From positions 5,443-69,442 of the forward strand of contig JBCCDA010000010.1 in assembly GCA_039033215.1 (NCBI GenBank): a stretch of 64,000 nucleotides of DNA. Reading direction: 5' to 3'. This DNA is from Thermohalobaculum sp039033215 (GTDB lineage Bacteria > Pseudomonadota > Alphaproteobacteria > Rhodobacterales > Rhodobacteraceae). Below are positions 34,719 to 42,582 of the stretch, one piece after another (within the stretch, counting starts at the first letter, position 1; the number at the start of each line of letters is the position of its first letter). The notes under the pieces are model-generated. The model made no database searches, was not told where the DNA came from, and saw nothing but the letters and a program-made list of their open reading frames with translations. The translations under genes and the position numbers were made by a program.

Positions 34719-35408
34719 TCAGGCGTTCTGGCGGATGGCTCCGATCGGCATATGCCCGGAGGGCAGGGGATCGATCTTGGGCATCTCTTGCTTGGGTGCA
34801 GGGCGGCGGTAGATCTGCAGATCGTACTGGCCTTTCGTGATCTTGGCGCGGCTTGCCAGTCGGTCGCTCTTCTGCTGGGAGATCTCCCAGAGGCACGCGA
34901 CCAGGTCGCCGTCCTTCTCGTCGCTACGCTCGCCGATGATGTCGGCGGGCCAGCCGCAGGCGGCGAAGACGCGGGCGTAGTGAGCGAATGTGATGCCGCA
35001 GTAGAACTCGAGACCTGATCGCAGACCAAGCTCGCAACCCGCCCACATCAGGGCAGCAGCGTTCTTGACGCTGTCACGGCCGCGGTCGGCGATGAAGAAG
35101 CGGGTGCATTCCCAGATCAGCGGGCTTTCGATCTGCACGCCGTCGGTCATGTCCGAGAAATGGTCCGCGATCATCGTCGGTCCCGTCGTCGGCATCAACC
35201 GTGTCGAGCCAACATGGCGACCATCGTCATCGCGCAGGATCAGGTAGAGCGGATTCATGAGATCGTACTGATCGATCTCGCGGCCCATCGGGTCTACGTC
35301 CAGGTCCCAACCGTAGTCGTCCGCGAACTGGGCACGCCGGTCGCGAAACATCTGGTTGGCCAGGCCGGGGAAGTCGAAGAGGTCGTCGCCGTAGACGAGG
35401 TTAAACAT
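34719..35408 (-). CDS. luxI: Acyl-homoserine-lactone synthase (LuxI family)
   Basis: 229 residues. Makes an acyl-homoserine lactone signal from SAM and acyl-ACP. The invariant LuxI residues appear at nearly standard places: R24/R25, F28, W34, D46, D49, R70, F84, E100 and R103 (WECTRFF). The acyl chain cannot be predicted. The ATG at 35408 (MFNLVYGDDL) has GGAG 9 bases upstream, but that site is buried in a 7-bp stem (35418-35437). luxR lies directly upstream on the same strand. The approximately 30-residue C-terminal tail (KQEMPKIDPLPSG) is longer than in classic LuxI. Confidence 0.94.
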   Translation of the reverse strand: MFNLVYGDDLFDFPGLANQMFRDRRAQFADDYGWDLDVDPMGREIDQYDLMNPLYLILRDDDGRHVGSTRLMPTTGPTMIADHFSDMTDGVQIESPLIWECTRFFIADRGRDSVKNAAALMWAGCELGLRSGLEFYCGITFAHYARVFAACGWPADIIGERSDEKDGDLVACLWEISQQKSDRLASRAKITKGQYDLQIYRRPAPKQEMPKIDPLPSGHMPIGAIRQNA

Positions 35409-35417
35409 GATCGTTCG

Positions 35418-35437
35418 CTCCATCGTGTCTGATGGAG
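35418..35437 (-). promoter_or_regulatory. Hairpin covering the luxI ribosome binding site
   Basis: CTCCATC and GATGGAG form a 7-bp stem with a 6-base loop. On the minus strand the downstream arm contains GGAG, the only SD-like sequence of luxI. Closing the hairpin would hide it. Confidence 0.5.
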
Positions 35438-35464
35438 ACGCTGGATACGGCCCTGTGGTTAACA

Positions 35465-35491
35465 ATTAGTTCAAATTGAAAGTATTAGTTC
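35465..35491. repeat. Direct repeat plus palindrome in the luxR-luxI gap
   Basis: ATTAGTTC occurs at 35465-35472 and 35484-35491. Between and overlapping them is the 11-base palindrome TTCAA-A-TTGAA (35470-35480). The luxR stop codon lies in the second copy. It may be a LuxR-type operator for luxI, though it does not match the classic lux box. Confidence 0.4.
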
Positions 35492-36267
35492 GGCGGTATG
35501 AGCCCTCGGTGAGCCGCAAGTGCCACGGCGTGTGGTATGTTGAGCGCGCCAAGCTTGTGCCGCGCGCTGTCGATGTAGACCCGGAACGTGTTCTCCGAAA
35601 TGCCCAGCCGCTCGGCGGCCTGGCCACGGCTCAACCCATCCGCGATGAGCCTGACGGCATCCCGTTCGCGGTTCGAGAGCGGCCGGGATTTGTTGACGTG
35701 CTCAAGCCCGTTTATCCGGAGCACCTGCTGGTGTGTGAAATGGGCGAGCAGCATCATGTCGGTCCTGTTCTCGTCCAGGAACGTGTGCCAGTTGTCGGTC
35801 GGGCAGGTCTTGTTGATGTTGAAAATCGCGAACTGACCGCCGGGACCACGGACCGGAACGGAGTAGCCCTGGTTCCCGATGCCGAAGTCTGCTGCTTCGT
35901 CGAAGAAGGTGCTGCCCTCGTTCCAGTTGATTTCCGACCAGTCGACCGGATCGAACCGTTGCGTGGCTTCCAGCAGCACGGGATCAGATTGCGTGAAGTT
36001 CGCTTCGATGTAGCGCGCCATCCAGTCGGCAGAGTAGGACATGGCAGCGACCATGCGACCGCCGTGTCGCAGCTGGCCGTCGACCTGCGGCAGACTGCCG
36101 ACGAAGTAGTCGTCCCGCGAGCGGGCGTCGAGACCCAGCGAACGGGCATAGTAGCAAACGTGGTCAACGTCGTAGACGTCTCTGACGGCGTCAATGATAC
36201 CGCCGAATTCCGAAAGGTTCGGCAGACTCTGCAGTCGGTCCAGTATCGTGTTGAGGCGTTCTGACAT
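35485..36267 (-). CDS. luxR: LuxR family autoinducer-responsive regulator
   Basis: 260 residues. The N-terminal autoinducer-binding domain has the conserved pocket pattern (SADWMARYIEANFTQSDPVL: Trp, Tyr and Asp-Pro). The C-terminal HTH is LSNRERDAVRLIADGLS then AAERLGISENTFRVYIDSA. The ATG at 36267 (MSERLNTIL) gives the family length; its own SD is weak (AAGG close to the ATG). The start lies inside a small ORF (36191-36418) with a strong SD, so luxR translation may depend on it. luxI follows after 76 bases. Confidence 0.93.
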   Translation of the reverse strand: MSERLNTILDRLQSLPNLSEFGGIIDAVRDVYDVDHVCYYARSLGLDARSRDDYFVGSLPQVDGQLRHGGRMVAAMSYSADWMARYIEANFTQSDPVLLEATQRFDPVDWSEINWNEGSTFFDEAADFGIGNQGYSVPVRGPGGQFAIFNINKTCPTDNWHTFLDENRTDMMLLAHFTHQQVLRINGLEHVNKSRPLSNRERDAVRLIADGLSRGQAAERLGISENTFRVYIDSARHKLGALNIPHAVALAAHRGLIPPN

Positions 36268-36418
36268 CAACCTTGCCGAGATCTGACATCTCATCATTGT
36301 GTTGTTCGTTCGCGGCGACCAGTATCGCGATATCCATCTCTTCTGCCAGAGCGACCATGCCACTCTTGGCGGCCATGTCCCGGATCGAGACAAGAACGGT
36401 AACAAACCAGTCGTGCAT
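36191..36418 (-). CDS. Small ORF (75 codons) overlapping the start of luxR
   Basis: The ATG at 36418 has AGGAG (36426-36430) 7 bases upstream, the best SD in this cassette. The first 45 residues (MHDWFVTVLVSIRDMAAKSG, then VALAEEMDIAILVAANEQ) look like a real amphipathic helical protein; the rest runs in another frame over the first 77 bases of luxR and looks less protein-like. It could be a small regulatory partner of LuxR or a leader that couples or tunes luxR translation. I know no family for it. Confidence 0.5.
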   Translation of the reverse strand: MHDWFVTVLVSIRDMAAKSGMVALAEEMDIAILVAANEQHNDEMSDLGKVDVRTPQHDTGPTAESAEPFGIRRYH

Positions 36419-36438
36419 CAGTCTTCTCCTGCAAACTT

Positions 36439-36460
36439 GGTTAACGGATCGTTACTAACC
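36439..36460. promoter_or_regulatory. Inverted repeat upstream of the luxR leader ORF
   Basis: GGTTAACG-GAT-CGTTACTAACC: a perfect inner TAACG/CGTTA pair with imperfect GGT/ACC flanks, immediately upstream of the leader ORF's SD, in the 234-bp gap divergent to coaBC. It is a candidate operator. Confidence 0.4.
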
Positions 36461-36652
36461 GGACCAAACCGTCTCAAATTTTACCCCCAGCAGGAATTCG
36501 CCAATCCTGTCTCCCCATAAACTGCGAGGGTAAGGCCGCCTTTGGGCCGGCTTGCGCAGGAATTCCCCCTTGCGCAGGCAGGCGGCGCTGAACTACACGC
36601 CACCTATGGGATTTGTGGCAAACCGCCCCGACGGGTGGAGGAAGACGCAAAC

Positions 36653-37867
36653 GTGCACGCCAAGCGCATCCTTCTGATCATAGGCGGCGGGATTGCGGCC
36701 TATAAGAGCCTCGAACTCATCCGTCTGATCACCAAGGCCGGGGGCGCTGTCACACCGGTGCTGACCCGGGCCGGGAGCGAGTTTGTGACCCCGCTGAGCG
36801 TCGCCGGGCTTGCCGGTGAGCAAGCGCACACGGAGTTGTTCGATCTGACCCAGGAAGCCCAGATGGGGCATATCCAGCTCTCCAGGGTGGCAGATCTTGT
36901 GGTGGTGGCGCCGGCGACGGCTGATCTGATGTCCAAGATGGCGCAGGGTTCGGCCGATGATCTGGCCTCGACCTTGCTGCTGGCGACGGATACCCCGGTA
37001 CTGGTCGCCCCGGCAATGAACGTGCGCATGTGGGACCATCCGGCGACCCAGCGCAACCTTGCTACGCTTCGGTCGGACGGCGTCTCGGTGGTCGGTCCTA
37101 ACGAGGGTGACATGGCCTGCGGCGAGCACGGTCCAGGCCGCATGGCCGAGCCGCTGGAGATCCTCGCGGCGATCGAAGCCCGGCTTGGGGTCGGGGGTCC
37201 GCTGGCGGGCCAGCGGGTGATCGTGACCTCCGGGCCGACGCACGAGCCCATCGATCCGGTGCGCTACATTGCGAATCGCTCCTCTGGCACGCAAGGAGCC
37301 GCAATTGCTGCGAGTCTGAAGGATCTTGGCGCCGATGTGGTCCTGATCTCAGGGCCGGTGACAGCCCCGCTGCCAGACGGCGTGACGATCCAACGGGTCG
37401 AAACCGCCGAGGAGATGCTTGCGGCTGTTCGCGGCGCCCTCCCGGCGCAGGCCGCCGTTTTTGCCGCAGCGGTCGCGGACTGGAAGGTTGCCTCGTCCGC
37501 AGTCTCGAAGATCAAGAAACAACCCGGTGCAACACCGCCAGCGCTCGAGATGGCGGAGAACCCAGACATCCTGGCGACCGTGGCGCAGATGCCGGCCGGC
37601 CAACGCCCGGCACTCGTGATTGGCTTCGCGGCCGAGACCGACGATGTCGTCGCGAACGCGATCGCCAAACGCCAGCGCAAGGGATGCGATTGGATCGTCG
37701 CCAATGATGTGAGCCCTGAGACAGGGATCATGGGGGGCGCAGAGAACGCCGTCACGCTGATCACTGCGGACGGAACCGAACCGTGGCCCAGAGCCTCCAA
37801 AGCTGACGTTGCCGCACATTTGGCGGGCCGCATCGCTGACGCCTTGAACCGGGAGAGCATGGCATGA
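36653..37867 (+). CDS. coaBC: Bifunctional phosphopantothenoylcysteine decarboxylase / phosphopantothenate-cysteine ligase
   Basis: 404 residues, two steps of coenzyme A synthesis. The N-terminal CoaC flavoprotein has GGGIAAYKSLELIR, PAMNVRMWDHPATQRN and the catalytic Cys in DMACGEHGPGRMAEP. The CoaB half begins at VIVTSGPTHEPIDPVRYIAN and has AAAVADWKVA and KIKK. The GTG at 36653 starts the conserved region; an in-frame start at 36542 only adds non-conserved residues. GGAGG lies 12 bases upstream, somewhat far. ATGA overlap with dut. Confidence 0.95.
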   Translation: MHAKRILLIIGGGIAAYKSLELIRLITKAGGAVTPVLTRAGSEFVTPLSVAGLAGEQAHTELFDLTQEAQMGHIQLSRVADLVVVAPATADLMSKMAQGSADDLASTLLLATDTPVLVAPAMNVRMWDHPATQRNLATLRSDGVSVVGPNEGDMACGEHGPGRMAEPLEILAAIEARLGVGGPLAGQRVIVTSGPTHEPIDPVRYIANRSSGTQGAAIAASLKDLGADVVLISGPVTAPLPDGVTIQRVETAEEMLAAVRGALPAQAAVFAAAVADWKVASSAVSKIKKQPGATPPALEMAENPDILATVAQMPAGQRPALVIGFAAETDDVVANAIAKRQRKGCDWIVANDVSPETGIMGGAENAVTLITADGTEPWPRASKADVAAHLAGRIADALNRESMA

Positions 37868-38325
37868 TGCTGCGTATCAGGCGCCTTGACGGCTACGATG
37901 CTGCGCTGCCCCTGCCAAGCTACGAGACCGTGGGTGCCGCGGGCATGGATCTACGGGCCTGCCTTGCCCTCCAAGACCGCCCGCAGGGGCTGAAACTGCC
38001 GTCTCTGGGGCGGGTCATGGTGCCGACGGGGCTTGCCATCGCGCTACCGGAAGACTTCGAGGCACAGGTACGCCCGCGTTCCGGCCTGGCCGCGCGGCAT
38101 GGGATCACCGTCTTGAACAGCCCCGGCACGATAGATGCAGATTACCGCGGCGAGATCTGTGTGCTGCTGGTCAACCTCGGGCCGCAGACCTTCACGATCG
38201 ATCATGGCGAGCGCATCGCTCAGATGGTCATCGCACCCGTCACCCAGGCACACATCAACGAAGTGGCAGTGCTGGATGACACGGCGCGCGGTGCGGGCGG
38301 TTTCGGCTCGACCGGTACAACGTGA
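37864..38325 (+). CDS. dut: dUTP diphosphatase (trimeric dUTPase)
   Basis: 153 residues. Hydrolyses dUTP to dUMP, keeping uracil out of DNA. The trimeric dUTPase motifs are in order: AGMDLRACL, PRSGLAARHGITVLNSPGTI, GTIDADYRGEI, RIAQMVIAPV and the C-terminal lid GAGGFGSTG. The ATG overlaps the coaBC stop (ATGA). It is followed after 7 bases by an Rrf2-family gene, all one operon. Confidence 0.96.
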   Translation: MMLRIRRLDGYDAALPLPSYETVGAAGMDLRACLALQDRPQGLKLPSLGRVMVPTGLAIALPEDFEAQVRPRSGLAARHGITVLNSPGTIDADYRGEICVLLVNLGPQTFTIDHGERIAQMVIAPVTQAHINEVAVLDDTARGAGGFGSTGTT

Positions 38326-38332
38326 GGTCAGC

Positions 38333-38785
38333 ATGCTGAGATTGTCCCGCAAGACGATGCTGGCGCTCGAAGCCGTGCTGGATGTGGCCTACAATGCGCG
38401 GCCCGACCCGGTGCAGTCCAAGGACATCACGGGGCGGCAGGGCATCCCGCAGCGCTATCTCGAGCAGGTGATGCAGAGCCTTGTGCACAACGGAATCCTC
38501 AAGGGCGTCCGGGGACCGCGCGGCGGCTACATCCTGGCGCGTGAGCGGCGCAAGATAACGGTTGGCGACGTGGTGCGTGTGGTGGACCGGCTCGACGCGG
38601 AGTCCGAGAGCGACCCGATAAGCAAGGCCGAGCTTGGCGAGCAAGTGATCGCGCCGCTTTGGGAGGAGACACGATCGGTGGTGCTGGAGAAGCTCGACAA
38701 GATCACGATGGAGGATCTGTGCCGCCAGGCCCGCACCGAAGGTGTCTCGCCCGCGGCCAAGGACACGCCAGATTTTACCATCTAG
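38333..38785 (+). CDS. Rrf2 family transcriptional regulator
   Basis: 150 residues with the Rrf2 winged HTH (TMLALEAVLDVAYNARP, then ITGRQGIPQRYLEQVMQSL and GVRGPRGGYILAR). Only one Cys (LCRQ) is present, so the three-Cys Fe-S site of IscR/RirA is missing and it probably does not bind a cluster. GAGG lies 6 bases before the ATG. It sits between dut and cysK; by analogy with CymR of Firmicutes it may control cysteine metabolism, which is inference. Confidence 0.92.
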   Translation: MLRLSRKTMLALEAVLDVAYNARPDPVQSKDITGRQGIPQRYLEQVMQSLVHNGILKGVRGPRGGYILARERRKITVGDVVRVVDRLDAESESDPISKAELGEQVIAPLWEETRSVVLEKLDKITMEDLCRQARTEGVSPAAKDTPDFTI

Positions 38786-38851
38786 GGCCGTCCACCAGAA
38801 CACTGGCGATCCCGGGCGCGGGGAAGCCGGGCACAAGACGGGGGAGAACGC

Positions 38852-39808
38852 ATGCATGAGGTGACGCCGCGCGGGCGTATCTACGACGACATCACTCAGA
38901 CGATCGGCTCCACGCCCTTGGTGCGGTTATCTCGCCTTGCGAAGGCGCATGGCGTCACGGCCGAGATCCTGGGCAAGCTCGAGTTCTTCAACCCCATGGC
39001 CTCGGTCAAGGACCGGATCGGCGTCAGCATGATCGAGACCCTGGAGGCGTCGGGCCGGCTCAATCCGGGAGATACGCTGATCGAGCCGACGTCCGGCAAC
39101 ACGGGGATCGCGCTTGCCTTTGTCGCCGCCGCGAAAGGCTATCGTCTGATCCTGACGATGCCGGAGTCCATGTCGGTCGAGCGTCGCAAGATGCTGGCCA
39201 TTCTGGGCGCGGAGCTTGTGCTGACGGATGCATCGCTCGGCATGAAGGGCGCCATCTCGAAGGCACAGCAACTGCACGCCGAGATCCCAAACTCCGTCAT
39301 CCCCCAACAGTTCGAGAACCCGGCCAATCCTGCTGTCCACGTGGCCACGACAGCCGAGGAGATCTGGACCGACACCGGCGGGGTGATTGATGTCTTCGTC
39401 TCCGGTGTCGGGACCGGCGGCACCCTGACCGGCGTGGGCAGTGTGCTGAAGGATCGTCTGCCCGATGTCCAGATCGTCGCGGTCGAACCCGAGGACAGCC
39501 CGGTCCTGTCCGGAGGCGATCCCGGGCCACACAAGATCCAGGGGATCGGAGCGGGTTTCAAACCTGCGATCCTGGACACGGGCCTGATTGACGAGGTGCT
39601 GACGGTCGCCAACGCATCTGCCATCTCCTGGGCGCAGCAAGTCGCCCGCCACGAAGGGATCCCCATCGGCATTTCTTCGGGAGCTGCGATCGCCGCGGCC
39701 ATGGAACTGGCCGACCGCCCAGGCATGGACGGCAAACGTATCCTCGCGATCTTGCCAAGTTTCGCCGAGCGCTACCTCTCAACGGCGTTGTTCGATGGAG
39801 TTGGCTGA
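38852..39808 (+). CDS. cysK: Cysteine synthase (O-acetylserine sulfhydrylase)
   Basis: 318 residues. PLP enzyme forming cysteine from O-acetylserine and sulfide. The PLP lysine is in NPMASVKDRIG, the substrate loop is EPTSGNTGIALAFV, the phosphate-binding Gly loop is VSGVGTGGTLTGVG, and GISSGAAIAAA is the family end motif. GGGGGAG precedes the ATG at 38852. The Rrf2 gene directly upstream is a likely regulator. Its stop overlaps the ATG of a small membrane-protein gene (TGATG). Confidence 0.95.
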   Translation: MHEVTPRGRIYDDITQTIGSTPLVRLSRLAKAHGVTAEILGKLEFFNPMASVKDRIGVSMIETLEASGRLNPGDTLIEPTSGNTGIALAFVAAAKGYRLILTMPESMSVERRKMLAILGAELVLTDASLGMKGAISKAQQLHAEIPNSVIPQQFENPANPAVHVATTAEEIWTDTGGVIDVFVSGVGTGGTLTGVGSVLKDRLPDVQIVAVEPEDSPVLSGGDPGPHKIQGIGAGFKPAILDTGLIDEVLTVANASAISWAQQVARHEGIPIGISSGAAIAAAMELADRPGMDGKRILAILPSFAERYLSTALFDGVG

Positions 39809-40098
39809 TGGTGATCGTGCTGGAGCTGGCGGGTTTAGCGACCTTCCTGCTTGTCGTCTGGGTTCTGTTCCGGGCGGCAAGCGCGCGGCCTGACGAGCGT
39901 GGCCTGCGCTACGCTGCCTGGGGTGCATTGGCAGCCTGGGTCGTGTTCACGATCTGGACGCTGGTAGATTTCGGTTACGTGCAGGAGAACGCCGGCAGCC
40001 TTGGCCTGAATGCGCTGATCGCAGCCGTCGTGATCGCCATCGTTCTCGGGTATCGGGCCTTGGTCGGGCGTCTGCGGGACGCCGCCGACAAGCGTTAG
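39808..40098 (+). CDS. Small membrane protein coupled to cysK
   Basis: 96 residues with three hydrophobic segments (about 4-22, 35-54 and 66-84) and a basic C terminus (GRLRDAADKR). TGATG overlap with cysK implies translational coupling. No recognised family; a role linked to sulfur or cysteine metabolism is only suggested by position. It is convergent with glpK, 11 bases apart. Confidence 0.75.
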   Translation: MVIVLELAGLATFLLVVWVLFRAASARPDERGLRYAAWGALAAWVVFTIWTLVDFGYVQENAGSLGLNALIAAVVIAIVLGYRALVGRLRDAADKR

Positions 40099-40109
40099 AC
40101 CATCGTCGC

Positions 40110-41591
40110 TCAGCCGCTGGTCAGGGTCCGCCGCACACAGTCCTGCCAGACGGCGTACTTGGCGTCGCGCTGGCCCGCACTGAGGGCAGGCTCGAATCGC
40201 CGCTCCAGCGCCCAGGTATCGGCGAACTCGGCCATACCGGGGTAGACGCCCGCCTGCATCCCGGCCAGCCAGGCGGCCCCCAGGGCGGTTGTCTCGGTCT
40301 GCTGCGGCCGGTCAACGGGTGCGCCCAGGATGTCGGCCAGGAACTGCATCGCCCAGTCAGAGGCTGTCATGCCCCCGTCGACCCGCAAGCGCACATCCGA
40401 GATCCCGGGCCAGTCGCCGCGCATCGCCTCGATCAGGTCGCGGGTCTGGAAGCCCACGGCCTCGAGCGCCGCGCGGGCCATCTCCGCGGGACCGGTGTTG
40501 CGTGTCAGCCCGAAGAGTGCGCCTCGGCAGTCTGCGTCCCAGTATGGCGCACCCATGCCGACGAACGCCGGGACCAGGGTGACCTGCTGTTGGTCTTCCG
40601 CCTGCGCTGCAAGAGCGCCTGTCTCCTCAGCCGTCTCGATGATCTTCAGCCCATCGCGAAGCCATTGAACCGCAGAACCCGCCACGAAGATCGAGCCCTC
40701 CAGGGCGTACGTCGGTTTGCCATCCAGCTGGTATGCGACGGTCGTCAGCAGACGGTGCTTCGAGGTGACGGGCTCTGATCCGGTGTTCAGGACTGCGAAA
40801 CACCCGGTGCCATAAGTCGACTTGATCATCCCTGGCTCGAAGCAGCCTTGGCCCACGGTCGCTGCCTGTTGATCGCCCGCGACACCGCAGATCGGGATCG
40901 CCTGGCCTAGGACATCGGCATCGGTCGTGCCGAACTGATCCGCCGAATCCATCACGCGCGGAAGGATGACACCCGGGACACGCAGGATCTCGCAAAGCTC
41001 CAGATCCCAGGCGCCGGCATGGATGTTGTAGAGCAGCGTGCGGGCCGCGTTCGTGGCGTCCGTTGCATGGACCTTGCCGCCCGTCAGGCGCCATATCAGC
41101 CAGCTGTCTACGGTTCCCGCCATGAGTTCGCCGTTCTCAGCCTTCTCACGCGCACCGTCGACGGTATCGAGGATCCAGGCGAATTTCGTGGCGGAGAAAT
41201 AAGGGTCCAGCAGCAACCCCGTCCGGTCGGTGACAATTGCCTCGTGACCTGCAGCCCGGAGTTCTTGACAGCGGGCCGCAGTGCGACGGTCCTGCCAGAC
41301 GATCGCATTGTGGATCGCCCGCCCCGTCCTGGGGTCCCAGATAATCGATGTCTCACGCTGGTTGGTGATGCCGATCGCGGCAGGGGGGCTGTCCATCGCA
41401 CCGAGAACGTCGCGGCAGGTATCGACCACGCTCTGCCAGATCTCCTCGGGGTCATGCTCAACCCAGCCAGAGTTCGGGAAGATCTGCGGAAACTCCCGCT
41501 GAGCTGTCCTCACCACGCGCATGTTCCGGTCGAAGACGATGGCGCGGGTCGATGTCGTGCCCTGATCGATGGCAAGAATGAATTCACTCAT
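40110..41591 (-). CDS. glpK: Glycerol kinase
   Basis: 493 residues, FGGY family; phosphorylates glycerol with ATP. AIDQGTTSTRAIVFD is the N-terminal phosphate loop, DSWLIWRLTGGKVHATDATN lies in the middle, and the FGGY signature region with GSIFVAGSAVQWLRDGL and LRVDGGMTASDWAMQFL is present. The ATG at 41591 overlaps the TGA of the upstream MOSC gene (ATGA). No glpD, glpF or glpR is in the window, so it is isolated from a glycerol regulon here. Confidence 0.95.
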   Translation of the reverse strand: MSEFILAIDQGTTSTRAIVFDRNMRVVRTAQREFPQIFPNSGWVEHDPEEIWQSVVDTCRDVLGAMDSPPAAIGITNQRETSIIWDPRTGRAIHNAIVWQDRRTAARCQELRAAGHEAIVTDRTGLLLDPYFSATKFAWILDTVDGAREKAENGELMAGTVDSWLIWRLTGGKVHATDATNAARTLLYNIHAGAWDLELCEILRVPGVILPRVMDSADQFGTTDADVLGQAIPICGVAGDQQAATVGQGCFEPGMIKSTYGTGCFAVLNTGSEPVTSKHRLLTTVAYQLDGKPTYALEGSIFVAGSAVQWLRDGLKIIETAEETGALAAQAEDQQQVTLVPAFVGMGAPYWDADCRGALFGLTRNTGPAEMARAALEAVGFQTRDLIEAMRGDWPGISDVRLRVDGGMTASDWAMQFLADILGAPVDRPQQTETTALGAAWLAGMQAGVYPGMAEFADTWALERRFEPALSAGQRDAKYAVWQDCVRRTLTSG

Positions 41592-42097
41592 GGACTGCCC
41601 CCCCTTTGGCCTGCGGCTTCTACGGCCTGTGGTACGACCTCGTCTCCAAGCGCCACGGAGCCTGGGAATACCACCTCGGCGGTGATCCCGCCATGGCCAC
41701 GGACTGCGTTGAACCCGCCGTCGCCGAGCGCTTCTTCCATCCGGCTGCACGGCGCGCAAAGGCCTGTCCCGTGAAGGATCGCTGTACCGATGCGAAACGC
41801 TGACTTGCGCAGACCCAGCAGGTTGAGACCCGAGATTGCGATGTTGCGGCGGAGAACAGCAGGATCGATGGCCTCCGCATCAGCAAGTGCTGCGATGACG
41901 GGCAGGTGCTCCCACTGGATCAAGCTGACTGCGCGCTTGCCTGGGTTGGCGCGCCGGTCGCCTTCAAGTCCGGAGAGTGTGATGTTTGCGTCCTCGACGG
42001 CCCGGACTTGGGCTCTTCGGGCAGGGCGCAACCCGATCCAGCGTACGCAACCCGGTCCCGCGAAGCGCGTCGTCAATGTCGCGAGTGTCGAGCTCAT
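41588..42097 (-). CDS. MOSC domain-containing protein
   Basis: 169 residues, close to the minimal MOSC (molybdenum cofactor sulfurase C-terminal) fold. The core has LSGLEGDRRANPGKRAVSLI (the early conserved stretch) and LCAPCSRMEEALG with the conserved Cys, the site thought to carry sulfur or a metal. It ends in RGHGGITAEVVFPGSVALGD, typical of MOSC. No SD is visible at the ATG at 42097; it is only 7 bases after the small membrane protein's stop, so reinitiation is likely. Coupled to glpK downstream. Confidence 0.85.
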   Translation of the reverse strand: MSSTLATLTTRFAGPGCVRWIGLRPARRAQVRAVEDANITLSGLEGDRRANPGKRAVSLIQWEHLPVIAALADAEAIDPAVLRRNIAISGLNLLGLRKSAFRIGTAILHGTGLCAPCSRMEEALGDGGFNAVRGHGGITAEVVFPGSVALGDEVVPQAVEAAGQRGGSP

Positions 42098-42104
42098 GGA
42101 TTGT

Positions 42105-42320
42105 CTATCGGAGCAGGAGGCTGACTGTGAGCAGGCCCAAGCCGAGAAAGGCCGTTCCGATCGCCGCCATGTGGCCGAAGATGAGCCGATTGAGCTCGGC
42201 GCGAAGGGCCTCATCGTCCATTTGCGCGCCGCGCAGCCACGCCGCCTTTCGGATGCACCAAAGGACGCCCAGAAGCCCGAGCGTGCTCATCACCCCACCG
42301 ATCCATGCGATCGCGATCAT
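42105..42320 (-). CDS. Small two-TM membrane protein
   Basis: 71 residues with TM helices at about 2-22 and 50-70 separated by a charged loop (AQMDDEALRAELNRL). GAGGG lies 5 bases before the ATG at 42320. First gene of an apparent three-gene unit with MOSC and glpK. Family not recognised. Confidence 0.7.
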   Translation of the reverse strand: MIAIAWIGGVMSTLGLLGVLWCIRKAAWLRGAQMDDEALRAELNRLIFGHMAAIGTAFLGLGLLTVSLLLR

Positions 42321-42432
42321 GAAGGCCCTCTATCGCCCTTCAGAGAATCTTTCCAGTAGCTGATTTATCCTAGGGGCTGGACTCGGGGCCATTCAGGCAT
42401 ACTATATAGAGTGTAGCACTCCGGAGCGTGAA

Positions 42433-42555
42433 ATGATTGTAGCGACTGTCGCCGTTCTAGCATTGCTCGTATGGGCCTTGGTGTCAGCCAAGCCTCAACC
42501 CGAAGCTAAACCTGTTCGCATTCGGGTGGAAGACCGACGCCGACCACGTCGGTAA
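42433..42555 (+). CDS. 40-residue single-TM peptide
   Basis: ATG at 42433 with GGAG (42422-42425) 7 bases upstream. The peptide is a hydrophobic helix (IVATVAVLALLVWALVSA) followed by a Pro/Lys and then very basic tail ending DRRRPRR before TAA. An inverted repeat GAGTG-TAG-CACTC lies just upstream in AT-rich DNA. Too short to assign; it resembles other bacterial small membrane peptides. Confidence 0.5.
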   Translation: MIVATVAVLALLVWALVSAKPQPEAKPVRIRVEDRRRPRR

Positions 42556-42582
42556 CCTAGCCTTCTCACTGTAGGTTGAATA

